Origin: Stenopsyche tienmushanensis
Lineage: Eukaryota; Arthropoda; Insecta; Trichoptera; Stenopsychidae
DNA: 64,000 nucleotides
Direction: 5' to 3'
NCBI GenBank assembly: GCA_008973525.1
Contig: WACJ01000119.1
Location: 744,001 to 808,000 of the forward strand
Shown here one piece after another: positions 20,599 through 31,378 of the stretch (positions are counted from its first letter, which is position 1; each line of letters starts with the position of its first letter). A program made the position numbers and the translations under genes. The notes below the pieces were generated by a model. It was not told where the DNA came from and ran no database searches. It saw nothing but the letters and a program-made list of their open reading frames with translations.

Positions 20599-22419
20599 TT
20601 AATTATATTTTTTTAACGAGTGATATTTCTCGAAGCACTCTCCAATATGAAGTGCCGGCATATTACTGCATGTTTTGCAGTAGTACATGGTTCTTTTCCT
20701 TTTCTCTTTCCTATTTGTGCCGCAAACTACACAATCTCGGTATTTTTTTTCTAAATCAGGATATATGCTGTGACACTTTTGATTGTTTAATCGTTCTTCT
20801 GGATCTACCGTTGGTTTTTTGCTAGATGACCCTTTTCTATGATTTGCAACTAGCTGGATTATCAACTTATCAACAAATTGTAAATGGGTCATTGGCTTCT
20901 CCTTTTTTCTGAGTGAGTCTTCTTTATATAAAATATATGAATTTATCACTGTGGTCTCTAATCCCCAGAAAAAAAGTTTCCGCCACCATTTCACACTTTT
21001 CCTGAGGAAGCAGTAAGTTGAAGAATAATGATCAGCGATATCAACACCTCCCATGTGCTTCGTGTAATCAGCGACAACTTCTGGTTTCTTTATTTCTTCC
21101 TCTATTCCTCCTCGTACAATTCTTTTGATAACTTCAGTACCATTCGAATGCCAGTTACTTAGCATAGTTACAATGCGTTTGTCTTTCCACGCGAGAGTAA
21201 TTGCATTGTCCGTTTTAAAAGATAATACTTCGTCTTTTTTTATTTTGGGCTTTTTTATTCCTGGCGGCAGATTTTTTTTATTTGTCATAATGGTCCCAGT
21301 TAAATGAGCGTTTAATTTCATCAATTCATCCGATAAAGAAATACTTGTATAGAATCGGTCTGTATACAAATGATAGCCTTCTGCATCCGGAATTTCTTTT
21401 AGTAAATTTTTATAAAGCTCCAAAACAATTCGAGTGGTAAATTTTAGCTCGGGATTTGTCAATTTTCCAGTTGTTAAAGAACCATAATAAGGAATAAATG
21501 AATATAAGTATCCACAGTGCGAATCTGCCAAAACATATAAACGAATTCCCCATTTTGTTGGTTTTTTTGGATTGTATGTTTTAAAACAAATCTTCCCTTT
21601 AAAATTTACAACCGATTCATCGACCACTATTTGTTGATGAGGAAAAAAATACTGCCTATATCTTTCGTCAAGATATTTTAAGTAAAGATCTACTTTTTTT
21701 ATTCTATGTTCTAAGTTACTTTCTTGGCGATTAATTATAGAATTGTCGTGGAGGTGTAGTCTCCAAAATATCTGTAGGAAACGTTTTCTCCTAAAAATTG
21801 ACGTATAAAATGGACAACTGGCCGTGAATGAGCGTGAAAAAAAATCTTGTAAATTTGGATGAGGTCTGATTCCCATATTCAAAATTACGCCTAAAAAGGC
21901 TCGAAATTCTACTGCGGTTACATCACAAAATGTATTCCACATTGATCTGTTGGTTGGAACCATTTTCTTAAACTTCTCTTTGGCATATTTGTTTGTTTCA
22001 CCGACAATTGTATTAATTAGAGAATCAGTAAAAAATAAATTAAAATAATCTATTGGCTGAATACAATTTGTCGGCAAATTTGGCCCTGGGATTCTTGCAC
22101 CGATGTAAAAAGATTTCTGCGGTTGAGCGACTATTGACGTTAATAAATCCCAATGTTTTGGCGATGAATTTTGTAAGTCTTCCTCATCACTGGATAGATG
22201 CATGATTCTTGGCATTCGTATGGGGAAAATGTCACTTTCACTCTCCGTATCACTTCCATTGTCTTCATCACTTTCATTATTCGCATCACAGTCTTGATCG
22301 TGTATCACTTCTGTATCACTGTCATCACTGTCGTCAACATTGTCGAAAAAAAAATCTTCTTCATCACTACTCTCGTTGAGTTGTGAAAAAGACCTCTTGT
22401 TGTTTTTGTTGCACTCCAT
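20599..22419 (-). CDS. piggyBac-type transposase, intact ORF
   Basis: 606 residues, uninterrupted, close to the usual length of this family. Residues 10-65 are an acidic Ser/Asp/Glu-rich tail, typical of piggyBac N-termini. The RNase H-like core carries the three catalytic aspartates in expected contexts: Asp267 in IVVDESVVNFKG, Asp354 in HLYTDRFYTS and Asp460 in TKHMGGVDIAD. The C-terminus (563-600) has a cysteine-rich domain with C563-x2-C566, C581-x2-C584 and C595/H591/H600, which in the family binds subterminal DNA. The enzyme should cut and paste DNA at TTAA. No stop or shift is seen, so it may be active, recently active or domesticated. It runs antisense to SPATA20 inside the intron. 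A TATA-like TTATATAAT lies at about 22444-22453, upstream of the start. Confidence 0.93.
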   Translation of the reverse strand: MECNKNNKRSFSQLNESSDEEDFFFDNVDDSDDSDTEVIHDQDCDANNESDEDNGSDTESESDIFPIRMPRIMHLSSDEEDLQNSSPKHWDLLTSIVAQPQKSFYIGARIPGPNLPTNCIQPIDYFNLFFTDSLINTIVGETNKYAKEKFKKMVPTNRSMWNTFCDVTAVEFRAFLGVILNMGIRPHPNLQDFFSRSFTASCPFYTSIFRRKRFLQIFWRLHLHDNSIINRQESNLEHRIKKVDLYLKYLDERYRQYFFPHQQIVVDESVVNFKGKICFKTYNPKKPTKWGIRLYVLADSHCGYLYSFIPYYGSLTTGKLTNPELKFTTRIVLELYKNLLKEIPDAEGYHLYTDRFYTSISLSDELMKLNAHLTGTIMTNKKNLPPGIKKPKIKKDEVLSFKTDNAITLAWKDKRIVTMLSNWHSNGTEVIKRIVRGGIEEEIKKPEVVADYTKHMGGVDIADHYSSTYCFLRKSVKWWRKLFFWGLETTVINSYILYKEDSLRKKEKPMTHLQFVDKLIIQLVANHRKGSSSKKPTVDPEERLNNQKCHSIYPDLEKKYRDCVVCGTNRKEKRKRTMYYCKTCSNMPALHIGECFEKYHSLKKYN

Positions 22420-22777
22420 GATATTAATAAACTTTGACGTTTTATTATATAATTAACTTAGTATAACGGTGATAAAAATCCCCACAAAAATTCCGAAATG
22501 ACCGAGAAACGATTGTCACTGTATTGAGGGCGGAGCTTCGACCTTTTTAAACGAGCGCAGCCAAACGACTGTATGTTCACAAAATAAACCCGGTGAAATC
22601 AGTGATAATGCCACGCAAAACTTTCTAGGAATTATTTTACCCTTATGACACATCAAAACAAAGAAATGCGTATTTCTATAGCATGCTGCAGTATTAATCC
22701 GCATTTATTGATAAAAAAAATTCACAGAATTTGTTTGTTTGTTGGTAAAAGCGGCGCGCAAGTCAATGCCTGCTTTC

Positions 22778-22838
22778 GGCCAGACCGTCTGGCCAACGGA
22801 GCTGCTGGCAAGAATCCTTTGGGCCAGACAGTCTGGCC
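22778..22838. promoter_or_regulatory. Paired 17-bp palindromes near the piggyBac right end
   Basis: GGCCAGACCGTCTGGCC (22778-22794) and GGCCAGACAGTCTGGCC (22822-22838) differ only at the central base and start 44 bp apart, the nearer one 16 bp from the TTAA. The place and symmetry fit transposase binding sites. No counterpart was found at the left end. Confidence 0.55.
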
Positions 22839-22904
22839 ATACGAGCTGTAAAGGTTAAATTATTTATTTACTTTAAACCTATTCTCTGCGTTTCTGTAAG
22901 AATT

Positions 22905-23000
22905 TTAACCCTAGATCACTAATCATTAGTCTCACAGACGTCTTCACGTAATATTTATGGACAGTGTGAATCGAAAATATGATTGGTGATCTAGGGTTCA
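22905..23000. mobile_element. Short piggyBac-like MITE
   Basis: TTAA (22905-22908) is followed by CCCTAGATCACTAATC. The other end, read inward, is CCCTAGATCACCAATC (22996-22981), flanked by TTCA, one base off TTAA. The 16-bp ends match at 15 positions, and CCCTAG is the classic piggyBac start. It lies 46 bp beyond the larger element but has different ends, so it is a separate insertion. Confidence 0.65.
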
Positions 23001-23341
23001 TTCTTAGATATATAGAAATGATTGAAAATTTTTCAAAAATTCGCCACTTACCTGCTTAGTAGGTTTGTATCGAGCCGCGGTTCAGGAGCATCTTCATCGT
23101 ACATGCAAAGTGATTAAACATGAACTTTGGGTTTCGTACGAATTATCGCATTAGAATATCTAAGGGCGATTAAATTTTTCAATCAAAGTCTGATTTAAAA
23201 AAAATGGAGTTAAAGTTATATGGAAACAGTAGGACAAATTGACTTGAACGTCACGAAAAGTGAAACTCCGACCGGCAGTTGGTCGAAAAAAGAGGGAAAA
23301 TAATTTGTATTCTATCATTCTTCGACGCATACTACTCTATC

Positions 23342-23761
23342 TGTAGCGTGGACGAATTATCTTCTCTATGCAATGGCGCTGTTAATCTGAGTATATTTAA
23401 TTCGCCATCTTAACAGTGACATCTTCCGTATCTCTTTAGGTGCAATGTGCTATTTTAACAGCGCCATCTTCTGTGGCGCCGCGGAAAACCGTCTAACCGC
23501 TTTTTGCGCGTGCACCATTACCGGTTGGCCTTGGCTGCGGGAAGACGTCCTTCCCGCCGCCAGATCTCTCATGTTGAATAAATAGTCATCTGAGAAGAGA
23601 ATCTTTCTGTCCGACGTCCGTCCATCTCCATCCATCCGTCCAGCTAGATCACGCCCCGAAAGAAGAACGGACCCGCGCACTATCGCGGCCATTCCGACAA
23701 GCACATGGGAGCGAGTAACCGCCCGGGGACTCCCCGCTCCCGCTCCCGCTCCGACGCTTCA
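23342..23761 (+). mobile_element. LTR-like repeat, copy C
   Basis: Starts TGTAGCGTGGACG and runs through GCGCTGTTAATCTGAG, ACAGCGCCATCTTCTGTGG, GGCTGCGGGAAGACGTCC, a TTGAATAAATAGTCATCT poly(A) region and CGTCCATCTCC, ending near CGCTTCA with a CCCGCTCCCGCTCCCGCT run. It lies 480 bp from the piggyBac element, in the SPATA20 intron, sense orientation. Confidence 0.6.
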
Positions 23762-24699
23762 TGTCTATATATAGCATAAAATAACCACTAGACTTGTCCA
23801 TGAAACTAGCTAAAGATTCTGATTTAATTTTAAAACTCTTAGGCTGCAATAAATACATAGATACTTTTATAATGACATTATGAATAAGGGGGAAAATAAT
23901 ATATATATTGTATGGGGTAGGGAAAAGTTTTGAGGCTCGTTTGCGGCCCCGAAAAATGTTAGCTCTCACTGATCGGTAGAAAGACCTAGAGATACATTTT
24001 CCCTCTAAATTCCTAAATATTCTAAAATTGATAGGAGTAGGTATAAAATGTCCGTGTCCAACTAGTCCGAATTTCGGACTACTGACAGAAAGAGCGTCTC
24101 GCGATCAGGCGCCATGCTCGAACACGTCGACAGAGCATTGTCTTCATTCTAAGAAATTTAAATTCTTCTAGACAAGAGTCTCACTCATTTTTTTCTGACT
24201 TGCTTTGATATTAATTTTGCATTTTCTTTTGCTAATAAAGTTACACATCAGCAATTGAATAGCATTCTGAATTTAAGTGATAAAATATATATATGATGTT
24301 TTGCACGTGGACTGTTAAAAATGTTTGGGGGTTAGGGGAGTCATTTACTACTTTTCACACATAGACCCTATTTTCTAAGCGACAGAGTTGTCAAAATAGA
24401 ATTTTTTTTTCAACATTTTGAAAAAATACTCAAAATTTCACCTTTGAATTGTCATAACTCTTTAATTTGTAGTTATAATAGAATAAAAAACATGTTTTTT
24501 TTTTGTATGTTGCAATCTATTTTTGTTTTAAATAAATCATTATTTAATGCGATTAGTTTCAAAAACATTACTTCTGAAGTTCCAATGTCACAAAAAATGT
24601 GCGAACGAATGAGAAATGTCAAATTCTAAACAAAAAAATAACAACTATTTTTAACTTAGTTTGGTTTTATAGATTCATTATTAGATACATTCAACTTGA

Positions 24700-25137
24700 A
24701 AACGTTGTTGCAAAATATCTTTTCCTTATTTCAACTGTATTTGTCTGAAGTAGCATTTCTCCTTTCATTTTTGCAAAAGCGGCGATTATTCTTTCAATTA
24801 ATATTTCTTTTGGGGTACCTCTGTCGTTTAAATTATTTTTTTGCACGTCTCTAGACAATGAAATCCATTGGTGTCAGGTCTGGAGACTGCGTGAGCTAAG
24901 GAATAAGGCACGTCTCTAGACAAAGAAATCCAATGGTGTAAAATCTATGTGTGAAACGTAGTAAAATACCTCATTAATCCCCCAAAAATATTTTGTTGGT
25001 CCATGTGCAAAGCATCCTGTATATACCGAAGTATAAAGTGTGGATCAATGACTGTGACGCAAAAATGGTGTCAGATCTTAATTTTGCATACACTCGGGTG
25101 CCATGATTATGCAAGAAATTCATAATACACCTGGCTT
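24700..25137 (-). pseudogene. DDE (IS630/Tc1-related) transposase relic
   Basis: The minus strand encodes QSPDLTPMDF at about 24891-24862, the conserved RSPDLTPLDFFLWG region of one large Tc1/IS630-related group. A shifted frame then gives ERIIAAFAKMKGEMLLQTNT and EIRKR, resembling its C-terminus. A roughly 65-bp segment with the DLTPMDF-coding bases is tandemly duplicated (24843 and 24908). The N-terminal half is absent or unrecognisable. Confidence 0.55.
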
Positions 25138-26890
25138 TTAAGGTCCCAGTGTATCATAGAAGAAGCGGCGGTGCCACATTGTCGTCGCTTCTTCGTATAT
25201 ATGTATTTTTTTCAAACTTTCTTGTTTGAAGTTGTTGAGTAATCGTTTTAAAAGTCGATACAGTTTGCCTCCCCCCGTCACACAGAAACATCTTTTTTTT
25301 AATATCCCGAAGAAAGTTTGAAACAAGCCGACGCCCGAAGGCGAGTTGAGACTTTGCGAAGCCCCAATTTGTCCCGCAGGCCATTGAGTACCTACTGCGC
25401 GGGTCTTAACTTGGACGCGCCCTTCAATCGTTTGGCTAATAGAAAATAGCTTAACTTTCCTCGGGGTCTTTACATAAACGACCCTTCGCAGATACGTGAC
25501 TGATTTTTTCTATCGCGAAATTATCGCAGTGTCGAAGAAGACTACGCTTCGTTCTATCCATCCATTTAGTCGACGAGTGGACTTATTTGATTGCATGCAT
25601 TTAAATGATGGATGCTTTGACTCTTGAGTTAATCCGTTCCAATTGCATTATCACAACTGCATATTTTATAATTTCCCCAGTGTAAAATTTGCATATTTAT
25701 ATGCACTGACCGCGCTTTGATTTGCTTTCAAATGTATGCAACAGATGAACACTAATGAACATGTTTGCATCGTACTGTTTAGCTTTATCTGACCTTCTTC
25801 CATAACAACCACTTAAACTAATTTATAAACCTCCATTGTTAGTATGTATTTATAAATCTGTGCCAAAAATGATTTAGCGATTTTAACGAGTCTTATAGAT
25901 AGTAGGGTTGATAAAAAAAATTCTACTCTCGTTTAAGGTCGTTTGTCGGTTTTGTCGATGGGGTAAAAGTGTGTTTTGTACGACCGATATAGGGTACAAG
26001 TCTCCCGGAGGTGATCGAGCTTCTCCCGTTTTTATTTATGGAAACTTTGTCCGGGAAGAGATTCTCTCCTCGCGTCTGGGAACTCCCCTCGTCTGTGGGA
26101 GCGTTTACTCTTAAGCTACCTGGAAAACTTCGATTTCTTACAGGGTAGGCTGTGGAAAATCTAATCGCAAGCCTATTGACCTACCTTTTGAAAGTACACA
26201 AAATACGCCCCTATTCATATACACATTTTTATCCATTAACATCAAAATTCACCGCTTTTTTGGCAATATTTTCGACTTGCATGTATGATGAGGTGGTGTG
26301 TGGGGTAATACTTTTTTTATGCGCCCATACTGAGACTCGGGCGTATATTTTAGTATCAAGTTATTAAACCATAACAATAAATAAAGCTTGGAGGGGGGGG
26401 AGAATGTTTTGGATTCCTGAATTTAAATCCATACTGACTGATGGATAATATCTAATACAACTTTGGACACAGAGATGCCCCAGCTTTGAGATTTGATAAG
26501 ATTCTAACGTAGATGGGTACTTTTCATAAGTATGGCCGTAGTCAGCTTGAAGTTGGTGGATAAAACGCTGTCTCACGGCCAAGACACTTGGTCAACTATA
26601 CCCCCCCCCCCCTTTCTTCAAGGTATTTTCAATCGCCAGGAAGAAGACACCTAATCCCGTCCTTTCCAGTGGTTTACCAATATACAAGTGTGCTCATTTG
26701 AAAAAGCAAGATATAACCGGCTTAAAAACGAAACGTTAGATGGGGTAGAAATTTAAAATATATAGACTCAAACTGATAATTTATATGGGGTCTTGTATTA
26801 TTCATAATTATTGACAGTATCCTACTGGTGTGATTGTTTAATCAGGCTCAAGCAATGATGATTTAAGCTTAGAAACAGTTTCAACACAAT
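25138..26890. other. Intronic sequence without recognisable features
   Basis: A patch at 25300-25560 and another at 25980-26110 are more GC-rich, with no coding motif. C and G homopolymers occur at about 26391-26399 and 26600-26612. Nothing else is recognised. Confidence 0.4.
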
Positions 26891-27090
26891 CAAAATTTAT
26901 ATGTATAAAAATGTTTTTTTTGTATGTTTGTATAGCATACCCTCCTATACCACTTATGCGATTGCGATGAAACTTTGGTGAGTTATTGGGCGCACCCCCA
27001 AGATGGTTTTGCCTGAAGCAATAAGCCACGCAAATGTGCTACTGCATTGCTTTTCAAATAATTACTAAACGCGTGTGACATTGTAACTAT
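26890..27090 (+). repeat. Fragment resembling the GCGATTGCGATGAAACTTT repeat
   Basis: Has a run of T then TGTATGTTTGTATAGCATACC and, downstream, GCGATTGCGATGAAACTTTG. This parallels the dimeric repeats at 51540-51800 and 60590-60815, in which TTTGTTTGTCTG precedes GATTGCGATAAAACTTTG. Similarity is limited. Confidence 0.35.
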
Positions 27091-27665
27091 GGAATCCAAT
27101 CCCGAGCTGGATTTTCAATAGTTGAAAAATAACTTGAAGGCGAAAGAATTTAATTTATTTAAGAAAAGATAAAAATACAATTCAAAAATAGATAAATAAA
27201 ACGCTAAAAAATTCAAATATTATTTTGAAAATATAGGCGAAGTAACATTAAAGCATCGAAGTTAATAAAATTCCTTTCTGCTGAGACACGGACTAAAAGT
27301 CGCAAAATTCCCGATTTCCCGACAAATCATTTATTTCCGTCGCTGCAAATGAATACTTACATATTATAATACTTTGATGTGATTCGCAATTATATTACGG
27401 AGGATTACAAAAATTCTGAACCCCGTATCTATTATATTTCATATCGATATTCCCATTATTAGAGTCGAGGTGTAGTAAATACATCACCGGTAGGGAAAGG
27501 TTAATATAACAATTTGAACAGCATATATGTACTGTATATATTGATTAGACAGTTATTGCCCCTAGACGTCGCCTAAGTTCGCCAATTAGTAGTTACGCCA
27601 CTGTTTCCAAGCGTACGATTTCTGTTAGATAAAAATTTCGATCCCGAATTTTTCAGGATCACGTT
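27090..27665 (+). mobile_element. MITE with conserved interior, copy 1
   Basis: Starts GGAATCCAATCCCGAG. The interior carries CTGAGACACGGACTAAAA, AAAATTCCCGATTTCCCG, TTTATTTCCGTCGCTGCA, TATTCCCATTATTAGAGTCG and GGTGTAGTAAATACATCACC in the same order as 55405-55790, 62862-63130 and (inverted) 59660-60440. Ends with ATCCCGAATTTTTCAGGATC. Non-coding. The palindromic CCCGGG-rich ends of copy 59660 suggest a hAT-like or other inverted-repeat MITE. Confidence 0.6.
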
Positions 27666-27700
27666 AAACTATCTAAACGACCTAAAACCAGACCGAAGAC

Positions 27701-28441
27701 CAGTCAATCCTTGAGAATGGACCCGACGAGTGGTCCGAAATATCGGATAAGGTAAAAAATTCGTTTTTTAATTTTTTACCAAAAACCTTAACGCGATCGA
27801 ACACCCGGCTATTTATTAATATTTTAATAATTAAAATAATTTAAATATGACTCGCGTAAATCTGAAAAACTCTAATATATATATATATATATATATCATC
27901 ATAGCGCAGCCACTAACAGTCCACTACAGAACTATGGGCCTCTTCAATATCCATTCATAGGAAAGGGGTTACATCCATTTCGTCTGTATCATACATTCAC
28001 CTCCTCATTCGCTCGATATTGAAGGTAGCATTACCACCGAGTTTTATTTTGAACGCTCACCCAACGGGTATCCTGAGTGAACGTATTGACGAACACTTTC
28101 GCGAACGTCTCGATAAGGAGTTTGGGGGGTTTGTAAAGACTGAGTAGTTTTCATAGGGAGGTGGTGGAAAACTACTCTAGACGACCTTTTTGACTCTACT
28201 GGAAAGGGCTTTCTGGAGTACAAGGAGTCCAGTCCCCCCTTTCCTCGCTAGGGCGTTGCCGGGGTAGGGTGAAGACATACGTATATATATATATTGAGTT
28301 TTTTTTTTTTTTTTTTTTTTAGATTTACGCGAGTCATATTTAAGATTTAATTCAGAAAAAATCGGGTATTCGATCGCGTTGAGCTATTTTTTATTCCGAT
28401 ATTTCGGACCACCCATCGGGTCCATTTTCAAGGAATAACTG
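27701..28441. mobile_element. Inverted-repeat (foldback-like) element, 740 bp
   Basis: The arm 27701-27870 begins CAGTCAATCCTTGAGAATGG. The inverted arm 28441-28310 begins CAGTTATTCCTTGAAAATGG. Both continue through ACCCGAYGRGTGGTCCGAAA, TATCGG, AACGCGATCGAA.ACCCG and ATATGACTCGCGTAAATCT. The arms are about 130-170 bp. The core (27895-28270) is related to 1680-2090 and is framed by TA repeats and a T run. No ORF. The superfamily is uncertain. Confidence 0.65.
27876..27897. repeat. (TA)n microsatellite
   Basis: A TA run at the inner edge of the left arm of the inverted-repeat element. A second, shorter TA run is at 28279-28291 and a run of about 22 T at 28299-28320 on the other side of the core. 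Confidence 0.9.
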
Positions 28442-29789
28442 AACAGTTATATATATATATATTATGTAAAAATAATGCATTTAAAATTTAGAGGCATGAC
28501 ATTTTAAATGAAGCGTTATGGAGTGCTGCCCGCAACATGTGCGGGCATACTCATCAATGGGTTAATCAAGCAATACATAGATGTTTTAGATCATAGTTAA
28601 AAAAAAATAGTACAATAAGCCTTACACCATGTAAGATACACACACAACGATCTTACGCTCTCCATTTTACATGTGATTTTTTAAGAAATGATTTAAAATA
28701 GTGAGTTTTTTATTTTCAAATGCTTTCTCATTCAAAATCCACCCAAGCGCCGTTTTTTTACTACTATAATCAGATGAAGCACACAAATCCGTCACGTTTT
28801 GAGAAAATGTGAGTGCGATTCATTCGAAGCTTTGAATAATACGCGAAAATGAGGCATTACTTACCACATGAGCCTCTCATTTTTCACGCTGCGCGTTCAC
28901 ACTATTTTTTGAAGGCTTTTTCGTTCTGTCGTCTGGCTCAAAGCGCTTGAAAGCCTGAGCTTCGATGCACTTAGCTAATTCAAGGATTTTTTTTTAATAA
29001 AAGACTGTTTAAGAATCGCAGCATGTTTGTACGTAATCGTAGTTTGTCTAACGTTTCCATGTTTATTCCCGTTTGACCTATTTGCCTGTGTATGAATCGA
29101 TTGTAGCTAATATCCATCAGCCTGTGCTGTTTGCTACGATGTAGTTCTATTAGCTAAAGTAGAAGGTCTTTGATACAATAGTGCACGTTAGATCCAATTC
29201 CACTTGTGGTGTATTAAAGTCAAACAGTCCTCCGCTCATTCGTAATATATATCCTACCAATCCACTCCAATCCATTGTGTTTCGTGTTTTTTGTGTTTAA
29301 TTGTTTTTTTGTTGCAGCAACAGCATGATCTCCGTTTCGTAATTAGGCTTGTTTATCTCTGCTTTCAGATACGTTTGAATAATAAAAATATCATAATATA
29401 AATTGGTGCAATGTAAAAGTTTTGACGTACACTAATTAATAAAAGGGATACATTTATTCTCTTTAAATGGATTATTAGTAAATTAATGTAATTTGTTCAA
29501 TTTAATTAATGTAATAATACCTAATTAAAGCTTATATTTTATATAGCGTGATTCATATCTCGACGTTATAGAAGGGTTGACTATTGTGAAAATTGGTCTT
29601 GAAAGAAACTTTAAAACCATTCTAAGAAAAATAAAACTATTTGTGTATACATGTGAAAAAGGCCTGAAAGGTTGAATGTTATTGCCAAACTGAATGATGC
29701 AAATTTTTCGTAAATGATTTAATCGATTAGAAATTATTATTAATAGCCAATAATAATAAATACATACATGGATTTGCTGTTGTCTGGGT

Positions 29790-30115
29790 CCGTTCTGCTT
29801 TCGAACCTGCTTTATGTAACCGGGTGGATGGGATGGAGATAGATGGGCGTCGAAAAGAAAGTCTCTCGTCTTAGATAACTTCTTTATCAAACACGATAGA
29901 GAGATCTGGCAGCAGGAAGGACGTATTCCCGCAGTCAAGGCTATCCTACGAATTCTTATGACTCCCGCCTCTTGGGCATCACTATCCAACCGGCAACGAT
30001 ACAAGAAGCGATCGGTTGTTCAGACGCAATGTGTACGCATCGCCATAGAAGATGTTGCCCTTTAATCTGGCGAATTAAATCTATACAGATTAACAGCGCA
30101 TAACTTCGAAATCGC
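29790..30115 (-). mobile_element. LTR-like repeat, copy D
   Basis: Reverse complement of the family: GGATGGAGATAGATGGGCGT, an AGAAAGTCTCTCGTC stretch, GACGTATTCCCGCAGTCAAG, GCAACGATACAAGAAGCGA, ACGCAATGTGTACGC and TAATCTGGCGAATTAAATCT occur in the mirrored order. Both ends are eroded. It lies antisense in the SPATA20 intron. Confidence 0.6.
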
Positions 30116-30949
30116 ACAAAAAAGATTTGAGTGTATAACATATCTTTTAATCAGGACGCATTTTTACTTTAGTTTTCATTGTTTATCAATTTCTATTTAT
30201 ATTATAAACCCTAAATAAAGTCTTAAAAAAAATGTCAATTTTGCACCCCGCTCTTTTCGCAATAACTTACGAAATTTCTCTCGATGCCAAAGGATTAATT
30301 ATTGATACAAAAAGTCAATTTGTTGCTAATAGAAATTCCAATTAAAAAAGCATCGAGATGGGGACTTTGTATAGTTGGACAACTGTACAAAATTTTTACG
30401 TGTTTGCAAACGTAAAAGACGTCGCAAACGAAATTAACGCTATAAGAGGGTTGAATATACTTTTGGAATTGATTTATTTTTTTATCGGTATTGTAAAATC
30501 TGTCTTATTTACATAGTCCATGTATTATATCATTTTACTTAACTCAATCTTAAATATTTATAGTTCGGATGTTCGAATTTGTAGAACAAAAAACGTCAAA
30601 ACTTTTGCATCAACCCAATATTAATAAGAACGCCCGTCAATTGTAAATATATGATATTTTAGGATTTGATCGATCGATCGAGCTGCAAAAAAATGTGTTT
30701 TTTATCTGTATTTTTATATTTTAGATTGTGTATATCGCCCTCTTTTTGTATTTATTTTTGTACAGTTATGGTCAAAGATTTAAGATAAATTGTCGAGGAT
30801 TAATTTTGGTTAATTCTTCTAAAAATATTAAATATTTAAAATTAACCGCGACCAGTCCTAGTTCCCTGGCCACTCGATGTTCCCAATTTATATCCTCATG
30901 AATTTTTAGCGTTTGAACATTTAAATAACGTTTAAATCTGATTCAATGC

Positions 30950-31191
30950 TTAACCCTTTGCGGTCCTAAAAAAAAATTCCAGTAGGTCCCTAAATATTTA
31001 AGACATTTTTAAGAAAAAAAAAAAATTTGTACGTCCGTTAGTTTCAGACAAAAATATTATATGATTACGCGAAAAAATATCATAAGTATAATCGGATATG
31101 TTCACGAAAGCTCGCGTCAAGAGTCGACAAAGGATCCACTGGAATAAAATCGATGTCGAATCAGATTCGACATAGGACCGCAAAGGGCTAA
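30950..31191. mobile_element. piggyBac-type MITE, 242 bp
   Basis: TTAA at 30950-30953 then CCCTTTGCGGTCCTA. The far end, read inward, is CCCTTTGCGGTCCTA, flanked by CTAA (one base off TTAA). The ends match over 15 bases. Just inside the right end is the palindrome ATGTCGAATCAGATTCGACAT (about 31153-31173), the same kind repeated three times at the end of the decayed piggyBac at 35112-35650. Non-coding; probably a deletion derivative of that family. Confidence 0.75.
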
Positions 31192-31378
31192 ATTTATGGC
31201 CATGACTGTATAGTTTGGAATTTTATGTGTGTGTGTATTTTAATTAATTATTTTAGCCAGCTTGCCTTTGCTCTTCATGCCAGCATGTACGCCCGGTCCA
31301 CATACCCATTCTTCGTCGTTCTTTAAGTTTGCTTAAGAATTTAATCTAATCCTCTTTGCTGCTTTTTTCTCGTTGTAG

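Larger units (their letters stand above)
19527..22858 (-). mobile_element. piggyBac-type transposon, probably complete
   Basis: Candidate ends are TTAA at 19527-19530 followed by CCTTTTGCACTCC, and at 22855-22858 TTAA preceded (read inward on the minus strand) by CCTTTACAGCTCG. The ends agree in the CCTTT start and CTC further in, about 8 of 13 bases, so the inverted repeat is short and imperfect and the left boundary is less sure than the right. The right subterminal region has two 17-bp palindromes. The element carries one gene, the 606-residue transposase, on the minus strand. Confidence 0.6.
18601..31378 (+). other. SPATA20 last intron, 12.8 kb, filled with transposons
   Basis: Bounded by GTGTGT at the donor and a TTTTTTCTCGTTGTAG acceptor. 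It contains the piggyBac element 19527-22858 (antisense), a piggyBac-type MITE (22905-23000), LTR copies C (plus) and D (minus), a DDE transposase relic, a MITE copy with conserved interior, a 740-bp inverted-repeat element and a second piggyBac-type MITE 188 bp before the terminal exon. The pieces 18601-19526, 25138-26890 and 28450-29780 show nothing recognisable. Confidence 0.8.

Noticed and set aside
27701..27750. Hammerhead-ribozyme-like core (TTGAGAA, stem GGACC/GGTCC, GAAA)
   Set aside because: The stem and GAAA are there, but both arms read TTGAGAA or TTGAAAA where the core needs CTGANGA; the first C and the essential G are missing in both copies, and no matching third stem was found.
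28640..29780. Intronic open frames and poly(A)-like motifs between repeats
   Set aside because: Short, AT-driven and without motif or conservation with any other part of the window.
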